In this document: piece after piece, positions 9,311 to 19,752 of the stretch
Numbering within the stretch: the first letter of the stretch is position 1
Layout: each line of letters starts with the position of its first letter
From: CBCXTT01 sp965178295
GTDB lineage: Bacteria > Pseudomonadota > Alphaproteobacteria > UBA7879
Reading direction: 5' to 3'
NCBI GenBank assembly: GCA_965178295.1
Contig: CBCXTT010000005.1
Location: 1 to 64,000 of the forward strand
Length of the DNA stretch: 64,000 nucleotides
Notes under the pieces: generated by a model
Seen by the model: the letters and a program-made list of their open reading frames with translations, nothing else
The model's database searches: none
What the model was told of the DNA's origin: nothing
Made by a program: the position numbers and the translations under genes

Positions 9311-10207
9311 ATGCCTATGTCTGATCTATATAGCATTCTTGACGTTGATAAAACCGCCTCTGATAAGGCGATCAAGTCCGCGTATCGCAAGCTGGCAAAA
9401 AAGTATCACCCTGATTTAAATCCAGATGACAAGGCCGTCAAAAAAAAGTTTCAAGAAATTACAGCAGCCTATGAAATTTTGTCTGATGCTGAAAAGCGCG
9501 GTCAATATGATCGAGGTGAGATTGATGCAGACGGTAATACGCGTGCGCCGCATGGCTTTCAAGGGTTTCGCAGCAGCCGGACGTCAAGCCCTTTTCAGGA
9601 TGATTTTCAATTTGGTGGCGCAGACTTTGCCTCAGAGGATTTGTTTAGCAGTATTTTTGGACGCGGAGAGCGGAGTCGTGATTCACAGCGACAACGTGGG
9701 GCAGATACACGCTATACATTAAAAGTGACGTTTCTCGAGGCTGCGTCAGGAGTAAAAAAGAAGATCGCAATTCAAGAAGGAAAAGCTGTAGAGCTTTCTA
9801 TTCCCGCAGGCACCGAACAGGGGTATCGATTGCGCTTGAAAGGTCAGGGTATGCCAGGCGCACATGGAGGGGTCAGCGGAGATGCATTTGTAGAAATTCA
9901 TGTAGCAAAACACAAAAATTTTGAGCGTGATGGCTATGATATTAAGTCAAAAATTCCTATAACGTTGCCCCAAGCTGTTTTGGGAGGCACCATTGCAGTC
10001 GATACAATTCATGGGACAGTTGCTTTGCGTGTTCCTGCGGGAACAAGCTCTGGAGAGCGGCTGCGCCTCAAAGATAAGGGCGTGCTAAAAAAAGGACATC
10101 AGTATGTCACCCTCATCATTGCACTTCCGGACACAATCGATGATGAATTAAAGAATTTTATGAAAACATGGGAAGTAGAACATCCATATACGCCTACACT
10201 ACAATGA
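9311..10207 (+). CDS. DnaJ-class co-chaperone without zinc fingers (CbpA-like)
   Basis: A 298-residue J-domain protein. The J domain occupies residues 4-70 with HPD at 33-35, which stimulates DnaK ATPase. A Gly/Phe-rich linker (about 80-125: GFQGF, FGRGE) follows, then two beta-sandwich substrate-binding domains (LKVTFLEAASGVKKKI; ITLPQAVLGGTIAVDTIHGTVALRVPAGTSSGERLRLKDKGV). The CxxCxGxG zinc region of true DnaJ is absent, placing it with CbpA/type II J proteins. The start at 9311 gives MPMSD; the second Met is an alternative. It begins 3 bases after thyX. Confidence 0.93.
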   Translation: MPMSDLYSILDVDKTASDKAIKSAYRKLAKKYHPDLNPDDKAVKKKFQEITAAYEILSDAEKRGQYDRGEIDADGNTRAPHGFQGFRSSRTSSPFQDDFQFGGADFASEDLFSSIFGRGERSRDSQRQRGADTRYTLKVTFLEAASGVKKKIAIQEGKAVELSIPAGTEQGYRLRLKGQGMPGAHGGVSGDAFVEIHVAKHKNFERDGYDIKSKIPITLPQAVLGGTIAVDTIHGTVALRVPAGTSSGERLRLKDKGVLKKGHQYVTLIIALPDTIDDELKNFMKTWEVEHPYTPTLQ

Positions 10208-10276
10208 ATGCGTGAGATCTGCAGAGGTTTCTTTCTGATTGATTTTTGGTCAAGGTTTTGGTAAATATACTTGCAT

Positions 10277-10282
10277 TATAAT
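10277..10282 (+). promoter_or_regulatory. Possible -10 box of the dksA promoter
   Basis: A perfect TATAAT lies 28 bases upstream of the dksA start codon, in the 103-base gap after the DnaJ-class gene. The matching -35 region is weak (GGTTTT at 17 bases), so this is a tentative call. Confidence 0.4.
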
Positions 10283-10310
10283 AAGGGACGCATTACGGAG
10301 GATAAGACAT

Positions 10311-10760
10311 ATGTCCAAGCAAAGTAAATTTGCACACATTGTAATAGACGGAAGCTATAAACCAAATCAAAATGAGTCATTTATGAATGATGTGCAGATG
10401 GCATACTTCCGCAAAAAACTTTTGGACTGGCGCGATGAGATATTGAGTGTATCAACAGACACAATTCACCATCTCCAAGAAGAAAGCAATAAAGAGCCAG
10501 ATATTAATGATCGTGCAACAACAGAGACCGATCGTGCGCTAGAATTGAGAACACGAGACCGTGAGCGTAAACTGCTCTGCAAGATTGATGCTGCCCTCAG
10601 TCGTATTGAAGAAGGAGGTTATGGTTATTGTGTCGAAACAGGAGAACCCATTGCACTCTCTCGTTTGGAAGTCCGTCCAATTGCGACATTAAGTTTGGAA
10701 GCACAAGAAATGCATGAGCGCATGGAGCGGGTGCATAGAGATATTGACGATAAATCTTAA
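10311..10760 (+). CDS. dksA: RNA polymerase-binding transcription factor DksA
   Basis: A 149-residue DksA that binds in the RNA polymerase secondary channel and, with ppGpp, adjusts rRNA and amino-acid promoters. Seen: the N-terminal MAYFRKKLLDWRDEIL helix, the coiled coil with DRATTETDRALELRTRDRERKLLCKIDAAL (tip acidic residues), then GGYGYCVETGEPIALSRLEVRPIATLSLEAQE. Only one of the four zinc-finger cysteines is present, the usual alphaproteobacterial state, so it should be a zinc-independent type. The start is the ATG at 10311 with GGAGG ten bases upstream; the frame extends further up without support. Confidence 0.95.
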   Translation: MSKQSKFAHIVIDGSYKPNQNESFMNDVQMAYFRKKLLDWRDEILSVSTDTIHHLQEESNKEPDINDRATTETDRALELRTRDRERKLLCKIDAALSRIEEGGYGYCVETGEPIALSRLEVRPIATLSLEAQEMHERMERVHRDIDDKS

Positions 10761-11166
10761 TTTTTTGCTTGGCCCGTGGCGCATTACTAGGCGCATGAAT
10801 GCACAGGGAAAGATGTCCGGGATAGGCTGTGTCCAAAAAGATCCGCGTGAGGGATTTCTTTATACAGAATTAGTGCATCTCACACTAGGGAATGGTTTTT
10901 CTTCGGATGCTACTCAGGTATTGCGCTTTGTACAAATTCAAGATGTGATTTCTCTTTACTTTGAAACACCTATGCGACAAGGCCAATTGTTTTGTACGCT
11001 TTCCAAGAAAGATGATCGATGGATGGGGACGTATTATTGCGGGAATGATACATACACCATATTCTATGTTTTTCACAATCACGACATGCTCACGAGCCTC
11101 TGTTTAATCAATGGCCCTAAAAAAAACATAGACATTGAAACATGCTTTAAGCGTGCAGTGTTTTGA
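10714..11166 (+). CDS. DUF6314-like protein
   Basis: A protein of up to 150 residues resembling the DUF6314 family. Matching features are an opening FLLGPWRITRRMN, FLYTELVHLTLGNGFSSDATQVLRF, a central ISLYFETP..GQLFCTL, GTYYCGNDTYTIFYVF and the closing LINGPKKNIDIETCFKR (family GPrKdyxxxTxYxR). The fold looks like a lipocalin-type beta-barrel; no function is established. The ATG at 10714 overlaps dksA by 47 bases; a TTG at 10743 would give a start closer to the domain. It sits between dksA and pal with no clear partner. Confidence 0.7.
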   Translation: MSAWSGCIEILTINLNFLLGPWRITRRMNAQGKMSGIGCVQKDPREGFLYTELVHLTLGNGFSSDATQVLRFVQIQDVISLYFETPMRQGQLFCTLSKKDDRWMGTYYCGNDTYTIFYVFHNHDMLTSLCLINGPKKNIDIETCFKRAVF

Positions 11167-11170
11167 TCTA

Positions 11171-11199
11171 TTTACAGTCTTCTTAAAAGTCGATATAAT
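11171..11199 (+). promoter_or_regulatory. Sigma70-type promoter of pal
   Basis: TTTACA (11171-11176) and TATAAT (11194-11199) are separated by exactly 17 bases, 40 bases upstream of the pal start codon. This is a near-consensus housekeeping promoter and probably drives pal, cpoB and the genes after them. Confidence 0.75.
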
Positions 11200-11238
11200 C
11201 ACTTCCATAAGTCTATGAATTTATTAAGGGGACCTCAA

Positions 11239-11772
11239 ATGTACGTAAGAATTTTTCCTATAATGGCGCTTGCTCTATTTCTTGTGGGCTGCTGTTGTGA
11301 TGATTGCAATGATGATACGATGGATAATTTCCCGAGTGACATGCATCATCTGAATGATCCGAATGATATGCATCACACGACCTCTGTGATGATAGTTGAA
11401 GACGATGTATATGTTGTACCGGATGAAGAAAACGATTCTTTTCCTGACGAAGATTGTGTGTACTATGGTACGAACCAGCACAATATTACACCAGAGATGC
11501 AGGAAGTATCCGATCGTCAGATTGATTGGATGAAACGCAACCCCGGTCTCGTCATTATTGTGGAAGGTCATTGTGATGAACGTGGTACGCGTGAGTATAA
11601 TCTAGCACTTGGTGAGCGCCGTGCAAATGGAGTCAAGGATTACATGATTGCGCATGGTATTGATCCATCACGTATTGAAACGATCAGCTATGGAAAAGAT
11701 CGTCCACTGATGCTGGGGTCCACGTCTGAGGCCTGGTCGCAGAACCGCGTTAGCGTTTCGGTGGTAAAGTAG
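11239..11772 (+). CDS. pal: Peptidoglycan-associated lipoprotein Pal
   Basis: A 177-residue outer-membrane lipoprotein. A signal peptide ends in the lipobox LVGC (Cys at about residue 18), followed by a long acidic, His-rich linker and a C-terminal OmpA-like domain (about 85-175) with EGHCDERGTREYNLALGERRANGVKDYM and SYGKDRPL, the diaminopimelate-binding core. Pal anchors the outer membrane to peptidoglycan as part of Tol-Pal. The FDFD strand common in Pal is replaced here by VYYGTNQHNI. The start is the ATG at 11239 behind AAGGGGA. cpoB follows, the usual order; tolB, usually just upstream, is not in this window. Confidence 0.93.
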   Translation: MYVRIFPIMALALFLVGCCCDDCNDDTMDNFPSDMHHLNDPNDMHHTTSVMIVEDDVYVVPDEENDSFPDEDCVYYGTNQHNITPEMQEVSDRQIDWMKRNPGLVIIVEGHCDERGTREYNLALGERRANGVKDYMIAHGIDPSRIETISYGKDRPLMLGSTSEAWSQNRVSVSVVK

Positions 11773-11894
11773 ACTCTACGTATGGCTTTTTTGAGTTTTT
11801 GGCTGGGCGCCTTTCTGTGCTCAGCTTTTTTGTACACATAGTTTATATAAAGTGTAAAGAGAGTGAGACGTTTTTTGTTTTGGGAACAGACATT

Positions 11895-12704
11895 ATGCAT
11901 AAAAAAACCTTGGGATTTCTGATGTATTTTTTAGTGTCATGCGCGCACGCAGACCCTGCGTTTGACACGATAACGCAGACTGTTAATCCGCCTTCTTCTG
12001 TCCCAGAAGGGCAAACGACACAAGATGCGTCTGGGCCTATTCTCTTTAAGCTTAGTGAGATGCAGCAACAACTATCTGTTATCTTTGGTCAGTTAGAAAT
12101 TCTAAATAATCATTATGTGCAATTGCAGCGCCAGTTCACTCAGTTAGGTGCTCAAGCCTCTGTGGAGGGAGCGTCTTATAGGGAGGCGGTTTCTAAGGAC
12201 GCTGAGGAAAAAAATGTGTGCCCAGACAACGTGACGACTGATGTTACAACGACGGTTATAAATGGTGCGCCTTCTACGCTTCAGGAGGGCGTGACTCTTA
12301 GTGAGATGGATCACACGTCTCCCGAAGAGGCGTATCAAAAAGCGCGAGCATTCATTACGCAAGCAAAATATGAGCAAGCAGAATATGCGCTTAGAAAGTT
12401 TGTAGAGAGCTATTCAGAGCACGATCTTGTAAGTCCTGCGCTATATTGGATAGGGGAGACATATTTTGTGCGGAAAGATTTCGGCGCTGCTGCCAAAGTT
12501 TTTGCAGAAGGATATCAAAAATATAGCAATCATTCTAAAGCAGCAGACCATTTGTTAAAGCTGGGAATGTCTCTATCTCACATGGATCAAACAAAGAAAG
12601 CGTGCGCAACTTATCGCAAATTATTACTCTCTTTCCCCAAGGCGAATGCAACAATCCTAGCACTGGTTCAACGAGAAATTCACAAGCTTCAGTGTCAAAT
12701 TTAA
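11895..12704 (+). CDS. cpoB: Cell division coordinator CpoB (YbgF)
   Basis: A 269-residue periplasmic protein. It has a signal peptide (MHKKTLGFLMYFLVSCAHA), an N-terminal coiled-coil segment (about 50-85, LSEMQQQLSVIFGQLEILNNHYVQLQRQ) for trimerisation, a Thr-rich linker, and C-terminal TPR-like repeats starting at SPEEAYQKARAFITQAKYEQAEYALRKFVESY. CpoB links Tol-Pal to PBP1B during constriction. The frame is open further upstream, but the ATG at 11895 fits the signal peptide. Its 3' end overlaps tilS by 13 bases if the GTG start of tilS is right. Confidence 0.9.
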   Translation: MHKKTLGFLMYFLVSCAHADPAFDTITQTVNPPSSVPEGQTTQDASGPILFKLSEMQQQLSVIFGQLEILNNHYVQLQRQFTQLGAQASVEGASYREAVSKDAEEKNVCPDNVTTDVTTTVINGAPSTLQEGVTLSEMDHTSPEEAYQKARAFITQAKYEQAEYALRKFVESYSEHDLVSPALYWIGETYFVRKDFGAAAKVFAEGYQKYSNHSKAADHLLKLGMSLSHMDQTKKACATYRKLLLSFPKANATILALVQREIHKLQCQI

Positions 12705-13963
12705 GCATATCATTACAAGAGTTTTCAAGGCTTATCACTCTTCTGCCCATTCGTATTGACGATAAGATTGGCCTGGCAATTTCTGGTGGACCTGATAGCA
12801 TGGCACTTGCGCACTTAATGCATGCGTGGGCTAAGAAACATGGGGTGCAGGTGCATGGGTTTCATGTGGATCACCAGCTTAGGCCTTCTTCTAGCCTGGA
12901 AGCTGCAAGCGTTGTGCAGTGGCTAGCAGAAATGGATATCTCGTGCGACGTTTTAGTATGGCATCATGGTGATCTTCGACGAAAAACCCAAGCGCACGCT
13001 CGACAAGCCCGTCATGTATTGATTGCAGAATTAGCGAAAAAAAAGGGCATTACCCAAGTGTTCTTAGGCCATCACCTCAATGATCAGATTGAGACATTTT
13101 TGTTACGTTTGGAATGCGGAAGTGGAGTAAGCGGCCTATCAGGCATGCAGTCCGTCGCACATATGCAGAACTTAACATTGCTTCGTCCACTCCTTACTGT
13201 GCCGAAGAAAAAGCTACAAGAAGCAGTTATCCAAAAAAAACTACCATTTATTGACGATCCAAGTAACCACAATGAAGAATTTGCTCGTGTGCGCATGCGT
13301 AAACTCGCACATGTTATGCAAGAGTATGGCTTTGATCCGGGGCGGCTTGGCCGAACGGTCTCCAAGATTTCTGAAACAAATGCTGCTATGTCTTATATGA
13401 TGCATGAAGTAATAGATCGTCATGCCACCTATCATGATGCAGGCTATATTAGTGTTGCGGCAACTCCTCTTGATCTTTTACCCAAGGCATTAGTGCTGCG
13501 TGTATTGGATGGGATTATTAGAGGCATGAGTGGGCAATTGTACCCTGTGCGCTACCAAAGGTTAGCGCGCTGTTATGATAAGTTGATCAAAGGAGACACC
13601 TTGGCAGCTACAACGCTGGGACATTGCTATATAAAAAAGCGTCGTAAAACTTTTTTGTTTTGCCGGGAGGCGCATTATGTAGAAAAAGAGATTACTCTCA
13701 GAACGCCAGGACAATATCGCTGGGATGAGCGTTTTTGGGTTGATTTATTAGATACATATGAGGTACCTTCTGGGATTACCGTAGGGCCTCTCGGGTATGA
13801 GGGATGGAAGCAAATTTCTACTTACTGTCGGTCGGATTTGCCATCTTACATTGTGTATACTTTGCCGGCCATCTGGCTGCATAATCGAGTAATTGCCCAG
13901 CCACACTTGGGTTTTGGGCGCGTTGAGTGGTTACGTATTTCTTTCGCGCCAGACATTTTATAA
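12692..13963 (+). CDS. tilS: tRNA(Ile)-lysidine synthase
   Basis: About 423 residues. TilS converts C34 of tRNA-Ile(CAU) to lysidine with ATP, giving it AUA specificity. The N-terminal PP-loop ATPase domain shows IGLAISGGPDSMAL (P-loop SGGPDS), FHVDHQLRPSSSLEA and FLGHHLNDQIETFLLRL. The C-terminal region is degenerate as usual. The frame is open well into cpoB, so the start is uncertain: the GTG at 12692 (overlap of 13 bases, likely translational coupling) fits family length best, but it has no clear Shine-Dalgarno sequence. ftsH follows after 38 bases, the common alphaproteobacterial order. Confidence 0.92.
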   Translation: MSNLSISLQEFSRLITLLPIRIDDKIGLAISGGPDSMALAHLMHAWAKKHGVQVHGFHVDHQLRPSSSLEAASVVQWLAEMDISCDVLVWHHGDLRRKTQAHARQARHVLIAELAKKKGITQVFLGHHLNDQIETFLLRLECGSGVSGLSGMQSVAHMQNLTLLRPLLTVPKKKLQEAVIQKKLPFIDDPSNHNEEFARVRMRKLAHVMQEYGFDPGRLGRTVSKISETNAAMSYMMHEVIDRHATYHDAGYISVAATPLDLLPKALVLRVLDGIIRGMSGQLYPVRYQRLARCYDKLIKGDTLAATTLGHCYIKKRRKTFLFCREAHYVEKEITLRTPGQYRWDERFWVDLLDTYEVPSGITVGPLGYEGWKQISTYCRSDLPSYIVYTLPAIWLHNRVIAQPHLGFGRVEWLRISFAPDIL

Positions 13964-14001
13964 ATGTGTTGAATATTACAGCACATGTGAGGAGTTTGTG
14001 A

Positions 14002-15933
14002 ATGAGTAAAACCAAAAACAACAAAAACAAAAATATTTGGATGATTGTCACGGCAGTTCTAAGTTTCGTGATACTTTTCAATATTCTAGGTAGCATACAT
14101 GAAACTCCACAGACTGAAGAATTGAGTTATTCTGATCTCCAACAAGCTATTAAACGCAATCAAATTACAGATGCGACACTGCGCGGCGATATTGTCTCTG
14201 GGAAGCGTGTTGATGGGCGTTCTTTTTTCACCAAGGTACCCCTGCATATTGAAATGGCTAACCACCTTACAGCGCAAGGTGTTCATGTACAAGCAGCATC
14301 CCGTGAGAAGGAAATGCCCTCTCTTTTAGATATCCTCATTTCCTGGTTTCCTATGCTCCTTCTGATTGGCGTCTGGATTTTCTTATTTCGTCAAATGCAG
14401 GGCGGAGGTGGAAAATCTATGGGATTTGGTCGATCAAAAGCAAAACTACTTGAGCAAAATGACAAGCCTGTGACTTTTGATGATGTTGCTGGCGTTGAAG
14501 AAGCCAAACAAGAGGTGGAAGAAGTCGTAGAGTTTCTTAGGGATCCCAAGAAATTCCAAAGATTGGGGGGTAAAATTCCCAAGGGCATCTTACTGGTGGG
14601 CCCACCCGGCACAGGTAAGACACTCCTTGCGCGGGCGATCGCTGGTGAAGCAGGGGTGCCTTTTTTTTCTATCTCTGGCTCTGATTTTGTTGAGATGTTT
14701 GTAGGTGTTGGTGCTAGTCGCGTGCGTGACATGTTTGAGCAAGGCAAAAAAAGTGCACCTTGCATCATTTTTGTGGATGAAATTGATGCCGTAGGTCGAC
14801 ATCGTGGCGCAGGGCTTGGTGGAGGAAATGATGAGCGCGAGCAAACACTTAATCAACTTTTAGTAGAAATGGATGGATTTAGCGATAATGAGGGTATTAT
14901 CTTAATTGCTGCTACAAATCGTCCTGATGTTTTGGATCCGGCATTGTTGCGCCCCGGACGATTTGACCGGCAAGTTGTTGTGCCTAATCCTGACGTCAAG
15001 GGACGTGAGAAAATTTTAGCAGTACATTTACGCAAAGTGCCCCAGGGAGATAATGTTAATCCTCATGTTATCGCTAGAGGGACACCAGGTTTTTCAGGAG
15101 CGGATTTAGCAAATCTTGTAAATGAAGCCGCACTTACCTCAGCGCGCCGAGGAAAGCGTGTAGTTGGTATGATAGAGCTTGAGGAAGCAAAAGATAAAAT
15201 AATGATGGGGGCTGAACGCAAATCCATGGCGCTAACGGATGAGCAAAAAAAGCTTACAGCATATCATGAAGGCGGTCATGCACTGGTTGCACATTATTTG
15301 CCGGATTCGGATCCGATTCATAAGGCCACTATTGTGCCACGTGGGCATGCTCTAGGCCTTGTGATGCGTTTGCCTGAGGATGACCGGGTTTCGATGTCAA
15401 GGGCCACACTGGAAGCAGATATCTCTGTTGCTATGGGGGGGCGTATTGCAGAAGAAATGATCTTTGGAAAAAGCAAAGTGACAACAGGGGCATCTTCGGA
15501 TATCAAAATAGCGACAGATTTGGCACGGCGTATGGTAACCGAGTGGGGGATGAGTGAGAAGCTTGGTCCGCTGACTTATGCTACCCCGCAACAAGAAGTG
15601 TTTTTGGGGCATAGCGTGACACAAAATCAGGAAGTATCAGCGGATACGGCCAAGTTAGTTGACACAGAAGTCAGGCGTTTTGTGGAGGCAGGATATAGTC
15701 TTGCTAAAAAGATTTTAGTAAAACATAAAAGTCAGCTTAAGCTGTTAGCAGAAGCTTTGATGGAGTATGAGACATTGACCGGAGATGAAATTCGTATGTT
15801 ATTATCTCAGGGAAAATTAGACAAAAATGACACATCGTCAGTATCACAAAAACGGCGTTCTTCGATTAAATCTGCTGCGCCTAAAAAGAAAACGAAATCA
15901 CAGTTGACACCTGAGCCTCAACCAGGCGTCTAA
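14002..15933 (+). CDS. ftsH: ATP-dependent zinc metalloprotease FtsH
   Basis: A 643-residue membrane-bound AAA+ protease that degrades misassembled membrane proteins and regulators such as LpxC. Order of features: a transmembrane helix at 12-30, a periplasmic domain, a second helix at about 108-130, a [15 protein letters not shown] linker, the AAA+ domain with Walker A GPPGTGKT (200-207), Walker B IIFVDEID and the arginine-finger region RPGRFDR, then the zinc protease motif HEGGH at 422-426. The C-terminal tail is Lys/Ser rich. A GAGGAG sequence precedes the ATG. glmM follows after two bases, so the two are certainly one unit. Confidence 0.98.
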   Translation: MSKTKNNKNKNIWMIVTAVLSFVILFNILGSIHETPQTEELSYSDLQQAIKRNQITDATLRGDIVSGKRVDGRSFFTKVPLHIEMANHLTAQGVHVQAASREKEMPSLLDILISWFPMLLLIGVWIFLFRQMQGGGGKSMGFGRSKAKLLEQNDKPVTFDDVAGVEEAKQEVEEVVEFLRDPKKFQRLGGKIPKGILLVGPPGTGKTLLARAIAGEAGVPFFSISGSDFVEMFVGVGASRVRDMFEQGKKSAPCIIFVDEIDAVGRHRGAGLGGGNDEREQTLNQLLVEMDGFSDNEGIILIAATNRPDVLDPALLRPGRFDRQVVVPNPDVKGREKILAVHLRKVPQGDNVNPHVIARGTPGFSGADLANLVNEAALTSARRGKRVVGMIELEEAKDKIMMGAERKSMALTDEQKKLTAYHEGGHALVAHYLPDSDPIHKATIVPRGHALGLVMRLPEDDRVSMSRATLEADISVAMGGRIAEEMIFGKSKVTTGASSDIKIATDLARRMVTEWGMSEKLGPLTYATPQQEVFLGHSVTQNQEVSADTAKLVDTEVRRFVEAGYSLAKKILVKHKSQLKLLAEALMEYETLTGDEIRMLLSQGKLDKNDTSSVSQKRRSSIKSAAPKKKTKSQLTPEPQPGV

Positions 15934-15935
15934 CA

Positions 15936-17291
15936 ATGGGGAAATGGTTTGGCACAGATGGTATTAGAGGTGCTGCAAATGAGCCGCCATTAACGCCGGG
16001 TTCCATTACACATATTGCTCAAGCTGTTGGTCGTGAAATCTCACAAGGTGACCATCGTCATATGGTCGTTATTGGTAAGGATACGCGGCTTTCGGGCTAT
16101 CTTCTGGAGTTTGCTTTAACGGCGGGGTTTGTCTCGATTGGGATGGACGTTATGCTTGTGGGCCCTCTCCCCACACCTGCGATTTCTATGCTAACTAGAT
16201 CATTGAGGGCAGATCTTGGTGTGATGATTTCTGCGTCGCATAACCACTATAGGGATAATGGCCTTAAATTTTTTGGTGCAGATGGAATGAAATTTAGTGA
16301 TGCACGCGAATATGCTATTGAGTCAAAAATTGAAAATGATCTACATACTACGCTTGCACTGCCTGAAAACCTAGGCTCTGTAAGACGTTTAGATGGGGCG
16401 CATGGGCGCTATATTGAGTGTATAAAAAATACTTTTCCACGAGACCGAAGGCTAGATGGTTTAAAAATCGTTTTGGACTGTGCAAATGGAGCTGCATATA
16501 AAATTGCGCCTAAAGTTTTATGGGAGCTTGGAGCAGATGTTGTAGCACTGGCTGTTGATCCAAACGGTCGGAATATCAATGAGAGGTGTGGCGCAACACA
16601 GCCGGACTATATGAAAACTGCCGTCATTGAGCATAAGGCTGACTTAGGTATTGCGCTTGATGGGGATGCGGATCGTGTCATCATGGCAGATGAAACCGGT
16701 GCACTCATTGATGGTGACCAGCTTTTGGCAGCAATTGCGATGCATCTCAATAAAACCAACCGGCTTAAGGGAGGCGGCGTTGTCGGCACCATTATGGCAA
16801 ATTTAGGACTTGAAACTTTTTTAAAGAGCCAAGGACTAGATTTTTACCGTGCGCGTGTAGGAGATAGATATGTGAAGGCAAGTATGCTGAAAAAAGGGTG
16901 CAATCTTGGAGGAGAAAGTTCGGGACACATCATCTTAAGTGACCATATTGCAACAGGCGATGGTCTCGTTGGGGCCTTGAAATTTCTAGCCATCATGTGT
17001 ACCGAGCAGAAACCCGCAAGTGCTTTTTCATCCCTGTATACACCCGTTCCACAGTTAACAAAAAGTATTACAGTTACGGATCCTGATGTTGTTTTAGAAC
17101 ATCAATATTTTTTAGCTGCTAAAGACAATATATCGCAGAAGTTAGGAAAAAATGGCCGCATTGTTGTTCGAAAGTCCGGCACTGAACCTCTTGTACGTCT
17201 TATGGTTGAGGCAGAAGAAATTGCGCTGGCCGAAGAATTTCTGTCGGTTCTAGAAAAAGCCTGCTGTCTCAAAACTCCTGTTTCTATGTAG
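15936..17291 (+). CDS. glmM: Phosphoglucosamine mutase
   Basis: A 451-residue alpha-D-phosphohexomutase that turns glucosamine-6-phosphate into glucosamine-1-phosphate for UDP-GlcNAc, peptidoglycan and LPS. Seen: WFGTDGIRG at the start, the phosphoserine loop ISASHN (Ser at residue 101), the metal loop DGDADR near 245, the sugar-binding GGESSGHI, and the phosphate-binding KSGTEPLVRLM near the end. Full length with no defects. It follows ftsH by 2 bases. A remnant resembling the gene for the preceding enzyme, GlmS, lies near 4-5 kb, so this cell presumably has another glmS or takes up the substrate. Confidence 0.97.
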   Translation: MGKWFGTDGIRGAANEPPLTPGSITHIAQAVGREISQGDHRHMVVIGKDTRLSGYLLEFALTAGFVSIGMDVMLVGPLPTPAISMLTRSLRADLGVMISASHNHYRDNGLKFFGADGMKFSDAREYAIESKIENDLHTTLALPENLGSVRRLDGAHGRYIECIKNTFPRDRRLDGLKIVLDCANGAAYKIAPKVLWELGADVVALAVDPNGRNINERCGATQPDYMKTAVIEHKADLGIALDGDADRVIMADETGALIDGDQLLAAIAMHLNKTNRLKGGGVVGTIMANLGLETFLKSQGLDFYRARVGDRYVKASMLKKGCNLGGESSGHIILSDHIATGDGLVGALKFLAIMCTEQKPASAFSSLYTPVPQLTKSITVTDPDVVLEHQYFLAAKDNISQKLGKNGRIVVRKSGTEPLVRLMVEAEEIALAEEFLSVLEKACCLKTPVSM

Positions 17292-19752
17292 AGAGGAAGC
17301 CTGCTTTTACTTATAGATTTCTGTCTTACAATTATGCTCCATCCATTCTTTGCGCGTGCCCAGCAGTTTTTTAAGGGCGAGGAAAATTTTAAAGCAAAAG
17401 CATTTGCATTTTTATATAGAAGAGCAAGGCACGCATTACCACACAGGCATTCATTGATGCATTATATGATTAGAGACGGGTGTGTAGTTTTCCTCGGCCC
17501 AGCCAACAAAAAACAGCCTCGCATCTGAAAGAGATAACTGAGCGCTTGTTGAAAGATTGCATGCTGGATTGTAGAGCAGCACTCTTTGTACACATAATAG
17601 TGTAGCATATCTATTAGTAAATCCAGAATAAACTAGTACACACGTTACTAGGCCAATTAACTCGTGTGCATATTTTCTTTCTTGAGCTCTCTCCTTAATA
17701 AAGCCCTATTTTCACTGATGATTTTTTGTTAAGTTGTTTTTTCTTATTTTTTAGTCACTCAAATCTTTGTGTGTTTCGGAGAGGAAAAGAGTGGTCATGT
17801 ATAGTGCGTGTACGACGTTTAGGGAGCCCTTTTTCTCTGATGACATGAAGAGAGGGTAGTTATCCATAGGTAGTAGTAATGTAGTAATGGCGCTTATAAA
17901 ATTCCAGAGCAGCTTCAAGAGTGTACTCTCTCTAGTGCTTGCTCAGTCCATAAAATTTGGCCCGACAGAAAATCTTAAATCTTTTTCTGAAACAAACCAA
18001 AAATCAGCAAAACTTTTTGATATATTTTTACTGAAAAATATGTCGCACAAGTCACGCTTTTCGGCGTTGCGCAGTCCCATCTTCTCTGATCAGCTGTCTT
18101 GGTATGAATAATTTATAAATTCTTCCAATGCTCTGACATCTGGATTGTCCATTCAATCTAAGCCTTAGAAGAACGCTTCATTTAGGGCTGCGTACCACAT
18201 TTTTACTGAAGGATCGATTGTATATGGAGTCTTTCTTCTGCATGAGTGCGATTGGTAAGCACCCTTGTACTTCCGTTTGTTCATGAAAATCCTAGTGAAT
18301 ACCGCCACAGGCACATGAAAGAGAAAAAACTTTTCTTAGTACGACACATGTTTAAGGGTAGCGACATGGATGATCTCGTGCTCGCCTGGCGCGAAGAGTG
18401 CAATGCCTTCTCAGCTTCGAGATAAACAATTGTGCCGGGAGATAAGATGATTTTCTCTAGAGACTTCTTTACTGTTGTTTTGTCGAGACATTGGTGCGGC
18501 AATTGCGCGATAGGCTGATAATCGTCAAAGACATAAATCCGTCAAGTCAGAGAAAGAATCCTGGCGGTTGTGGACAAAGCGAGGGCCGTAATTCTAGGTA
18601 GCGGGGTCGGCATCCACAGCGCCCAAAAGTTCCGATTGCCTGTATGCATTGCGTGTATTTCTCATCGTCATTCCTGACACTATACTTTGCTGTGATGATT
18701 CTGTTGCGGAATCCACAGTCCTAGATATTGAGCGGATAAAACATGGCCAACATAAAGCTCAAGGGATTACTATTTGTGTCGTTGTTTTTATATGTATGTC
18801 AATTATACAACATGCTGTTAAGTCTAGTGATGCAGGTGAAATCTGTGAGCAAATAGTGACGCAATACAGAAGAATGGGCCTCCAATCGTTGTAAAACATG
18901 ATAAAAGTATAAGCGGTGACGCCCATGGAGCAGAAACAAAAGAATTTTGTGTAGATTCCTCGGGAAAACACTTTTTCTTCGTTAAGTTCTGTTGCGCGTT
19001 CACTCAACAGGGGTGCGGAGTGCGCAATCGTTATATGCAAAGTGTGCGTTTTCATTTAGCCGAATAATCCAACATTATGAGAAGCATCGCACAATCATGA
19101 TACCCTGTGGTTTCGTCTAACACACTTAGAGGCATTGTGGGGATTGTGAGAAGATAGAGGTTGTAGAGGACAGGGGAGGCAAACCCTAGATGATCTTTAT
19201 TGACACAGAGCGAGCGAATATTATCTAGAGGTCGCTACTCACTTTAATCACATATCCTAGGCGCTGACGAGTGATTCTGAGGAATATCGCAATCTTGATT
19301 GGGCATAGATTTGATCCGAACAATACGCAGAATAATGGGCACATCCCTTTAAAAGCACATCTCCCTAAGCGCAGATTCTATACAATGAATATTAAGAGTG
19401 GGGGACGCGATTATTTGACTATACACAATTTGATGAGGACAGAGGATATGTGGCTCGTGTGATATGTATATGCCCCGCTAGCAGGGGTTGAAGACAATTT
19501 GTTGAGTGCGCTAGAGAAATTAGCAATGTATTTGAGCAGAACGCGTACAATATATGGACAGCTAATACTTTGCCTTTTTTTCAATCCAATAATGTGGTAA
19601 AAGAGGACACAGCATCTTTATTTTGAACAGACGCTAAAATTCCTCATATCTAGATGGAAGAAATCCTAGAGAAGGCGTTAATGTTCTGTATAAAATCAAG
19701 AAAAATATGCAGTGCATTCTAGTATAGAAAGACATAAAAAATATAAAAACAC
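17292..19752. other. 2.5 kb without an intact gene; some decayed coding-like sequence
   Basis: No intact gene is supported. At about 18276-18510 the plus strand has protein-like segments in two frames (RHMFKGSDMDDLVLAWREE, then TIVPGDKMIFSRDFF), suggesting a frameshifted remnant of an unidentified gene. An 81-codon open stretch at 18649-18894 may be another piece. Both lack ribosome sites. I recognise no RNA gene, terminator or mobile element here. Confidence 0.45.
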
